From assembly GCA_046543175.1 (NCBI GenBank), contig JBKGZY010000073.1, forward strand, positions 1 to 11,780: 11,780 nucleotides of DNA, read 5' to 3'. A program made the translations under genes and the position numbers. The stretch's first letter is position 1; each line of letters opens with the position of its first letter. Positions 1-4,309 of this stretch are shown one piece after another. The notes below the pieces were generated by a model. The model was not told the origin of the DNA. It searched no databases and saw only the letters and a program-made list of their open reading frames with translations. Source of the stretch: Dichotomicrobium sp046543175. Its GTDB lineage: Bacteria > Pseudomonadota > Alphaproteobacteria > Rhizobiales > Rhodomicrobiaceae.

Positions 1-615
1 CGCGGCGAAGTGACAGGCCGTGCCGGCCAGCACGAACAGATGCCAGATGGCGTTCTGATACGGCAGGCTGTGCCAGAGATGAAACCCCACGCCGGCCGTG
101 TAGATCACGCCGCCCGCGCCGAGCAGGATCAGCGACTGCGTGGGCAACGCCATGACCAGAGGCTGGATCGCGGCCAGCCCCGCCCAGCCGAGCGCCAGGT
201 AAAGCGGAATGGAGAACCAGTCGCGGCTGGGCTTGACGAGCAGCTTGGCGACCGCGCCCGACAGTGCCACAGCCCAGACGACGCCGAACAGCGTGTAGCC
301 GGCGAAGCCGCCCATCTTGTAGAGCGCCAAGGGCGTGTAGGTTCCGGCGATCTTGATGAAGATCGCGGCCTGGTCGAGCTTGCGCAGCGCAAGCTTCCAG
401 TCCGGAACCGGGATCAGGTGATACGCGGCGGAAAAGCCGAACATGGCGATCATCGCCACGCCGTAAATGACGAGGCTGACTGTCGCGGCGAAAGGCAGCG
501 TCGAGACCGCGATCGCGATCAGAATGGCCACGGCGATCAGGCTGGCGGTGACGCCGAGCACATGAATGATGCCATCGGCGACTCGCTCGCCAAGGCCGTA
601 TTCCGGACATGTCAT
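1..615 (-). CDS. Hemolysin III (HlyIII/TrhA, PAQR-like) family membrane protein, 3' end outside window
   Basis: Multi-pass inner-membrane protein of the HlyIII/YqfA family, related to eukaryotic PAQR receptors; the bacterial function is poorly defined (membrane homeostasis has been proposed; haemolysis is only a historical label). Reading down from 615 gives 205 codons without a stop up to base 1. Visible are an N-terminal GERVADGIIHVLG segment, the conserved SAAYHL motif, a LDQAAIFIKIAGTYTPLAL segment and, at the window edge, NAIWHLFVLAGTACHF with its paired histidines (family metal ligands). About seven hydrophobic segments are present. Homologues end roughly 8-15 residues later, so only the last few codons are missing. 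The start is uncertain: ATG at 615 gives MTCPEYGL, and an in-frame ATG at 651 would add 12 residues; neither has a good Shine-Dalgarno. It lies 48-84 bases downstream of infA in the same direction and may be cotranscribed with it. The family assignment is firm; the physiological role is not. Confidence 0.9.
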   Translation of the reverse strand, partial: MTCPEYGLGERVADGIIHVLGVTASLIAVAILIAIAVSTLPFAATVSLVIYGVAMIAMFGFSAAYHLIPVPDWKLALRKLDQAAIFIKIAGTYTPLALYKMGGFAGYTLFGVVWAVALSGAVAKLLVKPSRDWFSIPLYLALGWAGLAAIQPLVMALPTQSLILLGAGGVIYTAGVGFHLWHSLPYQNAIWHLFVLAGTACHFAA

Positions 616-698
616 GGAGAAAGGATACGCGAAAGGCCGCTTTGCGGCCATGCGTTATTGCCGCCCAGGCCCGGCGCGCCGTCGGCGCCGCCCGTGCC

Positions 699-974
699 TT
701 AGCGCCGGCGTGTCGGAGGCCGGCGGCCGCCGCCTGTCGGGCGCGGTCCGGTATCGGTCTTGTGGCGGAACGTGATCCGCCCCTTGTCGAGATCGTAGGG
801 GGTCATCTCCACCGTCACGCGGTCGCCCGCGATCGTGCGGATGCGGTTGCGCTTCATGCGCCCGGCGGTATACGCGATGATTTCGTGGCCGTTGTCGAGT
901 TGCACGCGGAAGCGTCCGTCCGGCAACACGTCGTTGACCGTTCCTTCGAATTCGAGAACTTCTTCCTTCGCCAT
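699..974 (-). CDS. infA: Translation initiation factor IF-1 with C-terminal extension
   Basis: IF-1 binds the ribosomal A site on the 30S subunit and works with IF-2 and IF-3 in start-codon selection. The protein begins MAKEEVLEFEGTV and carries the typical S1/OB-fold segments HEIIAYTAGRMKRNRIR and VEMTPYDLDKGRITFR. These are close to alphaproteobacterial IF-1, which usually has 72 residues. This one has 91. The extra ~19 residues after the GRITFRHK stretch are rich in Arg, Pro, Gly and Thr and end in PPTRRR. The start is well fixed: ATG at 974 is preceded by GGGAGAG about 4 bases upstream. It lies 123 bases downstream of a cold-shock gene and upstream of the HlyIII gene on the same strand, so it may be read from the helicase promoter, although a local promoter is not excluded. 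Identity is certain; only the role of the tail is open. Confidence 0.97.
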   Translation of the reverse strand: MAKEEVLEFEGTVNDVLPDGRFRVQLDNGHEIIAYTAGRMKRNRIRTIAGDRVTVEMTPYDLDKGRITFRHKTDTGPRPTGGGRRPPTRRR

Positions 975-1036
975 TTACTCTCCCGGTGTTGATCGAGCGC
1001 CAGCGTTTCCGCCCGACCTCGCCCGTCAGCGGAATA

Positions 1037-1072
1037 CCGGCGGCCGTCAGCATGAACGCCTCCGGCCGCCGG
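1037..1072 (-). repeat. 9-bp perfect inverted repeat between cspA and infA
   Basis: CCGGCGGCC at 1037-1045 and GGCCGCCGG at 1064-1072 are perfect complements separated by 18 bases. In the mRNA read from the minus strand this would be a GC-only hairpin just after the cold-shock gene stop (1098) and before the infA ribosome-binding site. No T tract follows, so it is not a classical intrinsic terminator. It could be a processing or stabilising hairpin that sets different levels of cspA and infA message, or chance in GC-rich DNA. Confidence 0.5.
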
Positions 1073-1097
1073 CTCAATGCCGCAGGAAACCGGCGCG

Positions 1098-1304
1098 CTA
1101 CTCGACGCGCAGATTCGTGGCCGAGGTGCGGCCCTGGCGGTCCTGTTCCAGATCGTAGGCCAGCTTCTGGCCCTCATCTGGGTTCGGAATACCCGCGCGT
1201 TCAACGGCGCTGATGTGAACGAACACATCCTTGCCGCCGTCGTCCGGCTGGATAAAACCATAGCCTTTCTGCGTGTTGAAGAATTTTACTGTTCCGCTAG
1301 GCAT
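1098..1304 (-). CDS. cspA: Cold-shock protein (CspA family RNA chaperone)
   Basis: 68-residue single cold-shock domain protein, the normal length of the family. It binds single-stranded RNA and DNA and melts RNA structure, helping translation and sometimes antitermination. RNP1 is KGYGFI at residues 13-18 and RNP2 is VFVHIS at residues 27-32; the opening MPSGTVKFFN is typical of alphaproteobacterial Csp proteins. ATG at 1304 has a strong Shine-Dalgarno (AGAAGGAG) about 7 bases upstream. The gene starts 87 bases after the helicase stop and lies 123 bases before infA, all on the minus strand, so cotranscription with the helicase is likely. Whether this copy is cold-induced or constitutive cannot be read from the sequence: the short gap upstream contains no long 5' leader of its own, unlike E. 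coli cspA. The symbol denotes the family only. Confidence 0.96.
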   Translation of the reverse strand: MPSGTVKFFNTQKGYGFIQPDDGGKDVFVHISAVERAGIPNPDEGQKLAYDLEQDRQGRTSATNLRVE

Positions 1305-1391
1305 ATCAAGATCTCCTTCTGCCTCTAGAGTGGAATTGGGAACGGGGATGCCGCACGTCGCGCCAGCAGGTTGTCATCGCAAAAGCCGTCG

Positions 1392-2648
1392 TTACGCTGC
1401 GTCTCGGGAAGGGGTGGAGCGCCGGTTGCGCCGGCGGCGCGGGCGCTGGGCGCCGGGCTGTTTGCCGGGCGCGGGCGCATTGGCGAGCGGACGGACAGGC
1501 GCCGGGCTTTCCTCGCCCGTCTCCGCCTGCGCGCCGAGTACGTCAATCCGGCGGCGCGTCAGTTTCTCGATCGCCTTGAGGCTGTCGCGATCCGCCGGCG
1601 TGCACAGCGAGATCGCCGTGCCGCTCATACCTGCCCGGGCCGTGCGCCCGATGCGATGGACGTAGCTTTCCGGCTCCGCGGGCAGGTCGTAGTTGATGAC
1701 ATGGGTGACGTTGTCGATGTCGATGCCGCGCGCGGCCACGTCGGTGGCCACCAGCACCTGCGCCTTGCCGCCGCTGAAGCGCGCCAGCGCGCGCTGGCGC
1801 GCGGATTGCGACTTGTCGCCGTGAATGGCCTCGGCCACCGTATCGCCCTTGGCGAGTTGGCGGGCCACGCGGTCGGCGCCGCGCTTGGTGCGGGTGAAGA
1901 CGATCGCGCGTTCGCAACCCGCGGCGTCCAGCAGCCCCTTGAGCGCGCCGAGCTTGCCGGCCTGCTCGACGAAGATGACATTCTGCCGGACCTTGTCGAC
2001 CGTCATGGTCTTCGACGCGATCTCGACGCGTTCCGGCTCGGTGAGGAGTTCGCGGGCCAGCTTGGCGATCTCGCCGGGCATGGTCGCGGAGAACAGCGCG
2101 GTCTGGCGCTCGGCCGGCATCATCGCGGCGATCTTCCGGACATCGCGGATGAAGCCCATGTCGAACATCCGGTCGGCCTCGTCGAGCACGAGAATGCCGG
2201 TGTTGTTCAGGCGCACATGCCCTTCGTTGATGTGATCGAGCAGACGGCCGGTGGTGGCGACCAGCACATCCACGCCGTCGCGCAGCGCGCGGATCTGCGG
2301 CCTCGCCGCGACACCGCCCACGACGATGCCGTGGCGCAGCTTCAATTTGCGCCCGTAAGTGCGCAGGCTCTCGGCGATCTGCTGGGCGAGTTCGCGTGTC
2401 GGCGCCAGGATCAGCGCCTTCGGCTGACCGGGCAGCGGCGGGCGCTTGTCCGCGCTCAGCCGCTCCAGGATCGGCAGCGTGAAGGCGGCGGTCTTGCCGG
2501 TTCCGGTCTGGGCGAGCGCCAGAATATCCTTGCCGCGTAGCAGCGGCGGGATGGCTTGTTGCTGGATGGGGGTCGGTGCGTTGTAATCTAGCGATGCCAA
2601 CGCGGTGCTCAGAGCCTTGGAAAGCCCAAGGCGCTCAAATGAAGTCAA
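1392..2648 (-). CDS. rhlE: DEAD-box ATP-dependent RNA helicase, RhlE type
   Basis: 418-residue cytoplasmic RNA helicase that uses ATP to unwind short RNA duplexes in ribosome assembly and mRNA turnover. Motifs in order: Q motif with Phe4 and PTPIQ (25-29); motif I AQTGTGKT (46-53); Ia PTRELAQQ (83-90); Ib as TTGRLLD (132-138), where the family normally has TPGR; II DEAD (156-159); III SAT (187-189); IV IVFTRT (249-254); V ATDVAARGID (301-310); VI HRIGRTARAG (331-340). After about residue 375 there is a Pro/Ala/Arg-rich basic tail containing RPRRRRNRR, as is common in RhlE proteins. The start is TTG at 2648: an in-frame stop lies just upstream (2661-2663), and any later start would remove the Q motif. 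An AAGG lies about 10 bases upstream of it. A near-consensus promoter lies about 180 bases upstream. It is first in a run with cspA and infA. Family is certain; RhlE versus another subgroup rests on the motif pattern and tail. Confidence 0.95.
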   Translation of the reverse strand: MTSFERLGLSKALSTALASLDYNAPTPIQQQAIPPLLRGKDILALAQTGTGKTAAFTLPILERLSADKRPPLPGQPKALILAPTRELAQQIAESLRTYGRKLKLRHGIVVGGVAARPQIRALRDGVDVLVATTGRLLDHINEGHVRLNNTGILVLDEADRMFDMGFIRDVRKIAAMMPAERQTALFSATMPGEIAKLARELLTEPERVEIASKTMTVDKVRQNVIFVEQAGKLGALKGLLDAAGCERAIVFTRTKRGADRVARQLAKGDTVAEAIHGDKSQSARQRALARFSGGKAQVLVATDVAARGIDIDNVTHVINYDLPAEPESYVHRIGRTARAGMSGTAISLCTPADRDSLKAIEKLTRRRIDVLGAQAETGEESPAPVRPLANAPAPGKQPGAQRPRRRRNRRSTPSRDAA

Positions 2649-2695
2649 TAGAAAAGGACCTTATTCCGATGCGAAAGGCGGTGGCGAAACGTCAT
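2645..2695 (-). other. Possible 16-codon leader ORF overlapping the helicase start
   Basis: In the presumed helicase leader, ATG at 2695 opens a 16-codon frame (MTFRHRLSHRNKVLFY). Its TGA stop (2647-2645) overlaps the helicase TTG start (2648-2646) in the sequence TTGA. Such overlaps are typical of translational coupling. Against it, no good Shine-Dalgarno precedes the ATG, the peptide resembles nothing I know, and a short open frame here is not improbable by chance. Recorded as a candidate only. Confidence 0.2.
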
Positions 2696-2771
2696 GGCGA
2701 ACGCAAGCCCGACCAAGGCATACGTCCTCACCGCGCGCAAATCGGAGAAGACAGGATTTCGTTCAGATAGA

Positions 2772-2811
2772 CGCGGAATAGACCGGAACCCGGCCTCTGC
2801 GCCATTCCGCG
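2772..2811 (-). promoter_or_regulatory. Structured 5' leader hairpin of the helicase transcript
   Basis: Outer arms CGCGGAAT (2772-2779) and ATTCCGCG (2804-2811) are perfect 8-bp complements. Nested inside, AGACCGG (2780-2786) pairs with CCGGCCT (2790-2796) around a 3-base loop, six Watson-Crick pairs plus one G-U in the transcript. A 7-base bulge (2797-2803) lies on one side only. If transcription starts near 2819, as the promoter at 2826-2854 predicts, this long stem-loop begins within about ten bases of the RNA 5' end. It could protect the 5' end or act as a temperature- or chaperone-sensitive element. The pairing is seen directly; the function is inferred. Confidence 0.55.
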
Positions 2812-2825
2812 CTGTCACGCTGCGC

Positions 2826-2854
2826 AATATGAGCGCGCCGCGCGCGGCTGTCAA
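2826..2854 (-). promoter_or_regulatory. Predicted sigma-70 promoter of the helicase-cspA-infA run
   Basis: On the minus strand a perfect -35 box TTGACA (2854-2849) is followed by a 17-bp spacer and CATATT (2831-2826), four of six matches to TATAAT. The predicted start is near 2819, giving an mRNA leader of about 170 bases before the helicase TTG codon. Long leaders are common for cold-inducible helicase and Csp genes, but no cold-box sequence was recognised. Confidence 0.65.
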
Positions 2855-2989
2855 CGCGCAGATTGCAACAAATCGTGTAAATCCTTATGGCGCCGTGCCG
2901 AAACTTCCATTTGCCTCCCCGTCGCGGCACCCGTCCGAGCAACTGTCTGAATCTCAGGGACCACGCGCGCACCAACGCGGCGGGCGCAT

Positions 2990-3017
2990 CGCGCCGACAG
3001 GCCGTAACGCGCCGACA
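2990..3017. repeat. Two copies of a 10-bp direct repeat
   Basis: CGCGCCGACA occurs at 2990-2999 and again at 3008-3017, 18 bases start to start. Two same-facing copies at slightly under two helical turns could be a regulator half-site pair, but in GC-rich DNA this may be coincidence. Confidence 0.3.
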
Positions 3018-3185
3018 CGCGAATTGCCCGGCTGATAGAGGCGACAAGACCTGATTTTCAGCAATGAACCCTGGCCCGCCGGTCCAACATCGCGCGCACC
3101 GGGGATCGCGGATCGGTCACGGTCGATGTCCTTTCGTCATGACCAAATGCGCTCGGCGCTTGGCAAACGCCTATTATCCATGATC

Positions 3186-3209
3186 TTGCTGATTCGCAGC
3201 AAATGCGAA
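3186..3209 (+). repeat. Two overlapping, mutually exclusive inverted repeats upstream of cpaA
   Basis: Dyad A is TTGCTG (3186-3191) with CAGCAA (3197-3202), 5-base loop. Dyad B is TTCGCA (3193-3198) with TGCGAA (3204-3209), 5-base loop. Both are perfect 6-bp stems and share bases 3193-3202, so an RNA or DNA cruciform can form only one at a time. They lie about 110-130 bases before the cpaA start. Possible roles are overlapping operators or an alternative-structure switch in a cpaA leader; neither is proven. Confidence 0.45.
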
Positions 3210-3240
3210 GTGGAATGCGTTAGACACCTACATATTGATC

Positions 3241-3259
3241 CGGCGGCGCGCTGCCGCCG
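3241..3259 (+). repeat. GC-rich hairpin upstream of cpaA
   Basis: CGGCGGC (3241-3247) and GCCGCCG (3253-3259) are perfect 7-bp complements with a 5-base loop. It lies about 60 bases before the cpaA start and has no T tract, so it is more likely leader structure than a terminator. Confidence 0.4.
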
Positions 3260-3318
3260 CCACAAGACGGGACTGCGCCGCTGCCGCCCCCCTCCGTCCC
3301 GCCGACCGACTCTAGGGA

Positions 3319-3819
3319 ATGATGACCGACTGGACCCCGGCGATTGTCCAAGCCGTTTACGTCTTCCTGATCGCCTACGCGATCGTGACGGACACGACCA
3401 GCTTGCGCGTGCCCAACTGGATTCCGCTTTCGCTCGGCGGCCTTTACCTTGGCTATGCGATATTAATGGGCAGCTTCGATCAACTGGCGCTGCATGCGCT
3501 GATCGGGGCGGGCGCGCTTGCCGTCGGCTTCGCGCTGTTCAGCCTCGGCGTGTTCGGCGGCGGCGACGCGAAATTCCTCACCGCGCTGGCGCTGTGGATG
3601 GGGCCGGCTTCCATCGGCGCATTCATCGTGCTGACCACCCTGTTCGGCGGTGTCGCGGCGGCGGCGCTGGCCGGACTGAAAAGACTGCTGATCGCCAATC
3701 CGGCGCTGGCGAACCGCGCTGTCATCGCCAAGCCCGTGGCGTGGGCGCGGGACGGCAGAATGCCCTATGCCCTCCCCCTGGGGCTGGCTGCGCTCGTCCT
3801 CGGGCCGCGCCTGTTCTGA
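3319..3819 (+). CDS. cpaA: Prepilin peptidase, A24 family, CpaA type
   Basis: Integral-membrane aspartic peptidase that cleaves the leader of type IVb (Flp/Tad) prepilins at the inner membrane. At 166 residues it matches the short CpaA/TadV forms, which lack the N-terminal methylase domain of PilD. The two catalytic aspartates are visible: Asp25 in DTTSLRVPNW (fits the family pattern of Asp followed by a hydrophobic residue-Pro-Asn) and Asp83 in the GGGDAKFL motif (GxGD). Several hydrophobic segments fit a polytopic protein. ATG codons occur back to back at 3319 and 3322. AGGGA at 3314-3318 is close to both; the second start gives a slightly more usual spacing. No pilin, CpaB-F, TadA or other secretion gene is present in the window, and the gene is flanked by non-coding DNA and a convergent SHOCT gene. 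So it is an isolated peptidase serving substrates encoded elsewhere. The family is firm; the substrate is unknown. Confidence 0.92.
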   Translation: MMTDWTPAIVQAVYVFLIAYAIVTDTTSLRVPNWIPLSLGGLYLGYAILMGSFDQLALHALIGAGALAVGFALFSLGVFGGGDAKFLTALALWMGPASIGAFIVLTTLFGGVAAAALAGLKRLLIANPALANRAVIAKPVAWARDGRMPYALPLGLAALVLGPRLF

Positions 3820-3826
3820 CCCGCGC

Positions 3827-4144
3827 TCAGCGTTCAAGGGCCCTGCGGCGCGCCTCGAATTCCTCTTCATCGATTTCGCCGCGCGCGAACCGCTCACGCA
3901 GGATTTCCAGCGAAGCGTCGCCCCTCGCCCGATCCGATCGCGGCCCGCTGAAGAGCCGCCACAGGCCGATGATGGCGAGCACAATGACGGCCACGACAAT
4001 CAGCATCATCACCGGGCCGAACCACCAGCCGCCCCAGCCGATCATGTGGTCATCCCAGTAACCGCGCGGCTGGGCGAAAACGGCACCAGACTGGCCGGCC
4101 CAGATCGCCATGCTCGCCAAGGCTGACTGCATCCATGTGTTCAT
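3827..4144 (-). CDS. Small SHOCT-domain membrane protein
   Basis: 105 residues when started at ATG 4144 (MNTWMQSALASM), chosen because GGAG lies 8 bases upstream; an upstream in-frame start at 4225 would add 27 residues that look non-coding. Layout: a signal-peptide-like N terminus ending in AVFAQ (about residue 26), a Trp/Gly-rich linker GWGGWWFG, one strong membrane helix MMLIVVAVIVLAIIGLW (about 49-65), and a C-terminal SHOCT motif with LEILRERFARGEIDEEEFEARR (about 80-101). SHOCT is a short helical oligomerisation-type motif found at the ends of many membrane proteins; its function is poorly known, and small SHOCT proteins are often found near metal-resistance genes. It is convergent with cpaA (7 bases between stops). 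The upstream region contains a MerR-like operator candidate (4195-4225). No specific function can be assigned. Confidence 0.88.
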   Translation of the reverse strand: MNTWMQSALASMAIWAGQSGAVFAQPRGYWDDHMIGWGGWWFGPVMMLIVVAVIVLAIIGLWRLFSGPRSDRARGDASLEILRERFARGEIDEEEFEARRRALER

Positions 4145-4150
4145 GATTCT

Positions 4151-4163
4151 CACTCCGTGAGTG
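4151..4163 (-). repeat. Small hairpin covering the SHOCT gene Shine-Dalgarno
   Basis: CACTC (4151-4155) and GAGTG (4159-4163) are perfect 5-bp complements with a 3-base loop. On the mRNA strand the GGAG ribosome-binding site (4156-4153) lies inside this dyad, so folding would partly hide it. The stem is short, and the regulatory meaning is speculative. Confidence 0.3.
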
Positions 4164-4194
4164 TGCTCAAAGCGCCTGAACGCTCGGCGTCCTT

Positions 4195-4225
4195 CACCTA
4201 TTGTTTCCAGTCGCTGGAGGGTCAA
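4195..4225 (-). promoter_or_regulatory. MerR/CueR-like operator-promoter candidate before the SHOCT gene
   Basis: On the minus strand a TTGACC box (4225-4220) is followed by a 19-base spacer containing TCCAG-CGA-CTGGA, a perfect 5-bp dyad, and then TAGGTG (4200-4195). An unusually long 19-bp spacer holding a dyad is the hallmark of MerR-family promoters. The left half GACCCTCCAG differs by one base from the GACCTTCCAG type half-site of copper regulators (CueR/HmrR). The right half matches CTGGAA and then diverges, and the -10 box is poor. No merR-type gene is in the window. Confidence 0.4.
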
Positions 4226-4245
4226 GGCCGGGACTCCGCCGAAAC

Positions 4246-4283
4246 GGGTTTAACCCCGCGCGGTGCCGGCGGCGTCTCGCCGC
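4246..4283 (-). repeat. Two dyads downstream of the GlxA-type gene
   Basis: GGGTT-T-AACCC is at 4246-4256, and GCGGCG (4269-4274) pairs with CGCCGC (4278-4283) around a 3-base loop. Both lie within about 65 bases after the regulator's stop (4310, minus strand). Neither is followed by a T run on that strand, so at most they act as a weak or Rho-assisted 3' end. Confidence 0.35.
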
Positions 4284-4309
4284 TATCTCGGCGGGTGTTT
4301 ACCGCAGTG

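Larger units (their letters stand above)
2855..3318. other. Non-coding divergent intergenic region
   Basis: 464 bases between the helicase promoter and cpaA. Open frames on both strands here have no recognisable protein features and no convincing ribosome-binding sites. I see no tRNA, no recognisable riboswitch core and no insertion-sequence end. It contains a 10-bp direct repeat (2990-3017), two overlapping dyads (3186-3209) and a GC hairpin (3241-3259), listed separately. The cpaA promoter should lie here, but no good -35/-10 pair was found for it. A small RNA gene cannot be excluded by eye. Confidence 0.6.

Noticed and set aside
655..698. Terminator between infA and the HlyIII gene
   Set aside because: GCGCC-GTC-GGCGC (676-688) can form a 5-bp stem, but there is no T tract and the sequence is uniformly GC-rich, so chance pairing is likely.
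10..702. 230-codon plus-strand frame at the left edge
   Set aside because: It lies opposite the HlyIII gene, whose hydrophobic segments and conserved histidine motifs are on the minus strand; the plus-strand product is a charged low-complexity shadow.
1371..2540. 389-codon plus-strand open frame opposite the helicase
   Set aside because: It shares codon boundaries with the helicase, lacks any protein motif and has the Arg/Gly/Leu/Asp-rich composition of an antisense shadow. The helicase motifs on the other strand are complete.
2694..3047. Open frames on both strands in the helicase-cpaA intergenic region (113 and 94 codons)
   Set aside because: No ribosome-binding sites, no domain-like pattern, and they overlap each other and the helicase promoter and leader hairpin.
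2890..3120. Possible riboswitch or structured RNA
   Set aside because: The segment around a CTGAATCTCAGGGACC stretch superficially recalls riboswitch cores, but the conserved cores of the TPP, glycine, cobalamin and SAM-II classes were not found. A covariance-model scan (Rfam) would decide.
3241..3259. Intrinsic terminator upstream of cpaA
   Set aside because: The hairpin is strong but lacks the following T run, and no gene ends just before it on the plus strand. Listed only as a hairpin.
3126..4061. 311-codon plus-strand frame overlapping cpaA
   Set aside because: It is out of frame with the clear CpaA sequence, is highly Arg-rich, and crosses the cpaA stop and the antisense SHOCT gene, so it is a shadow.
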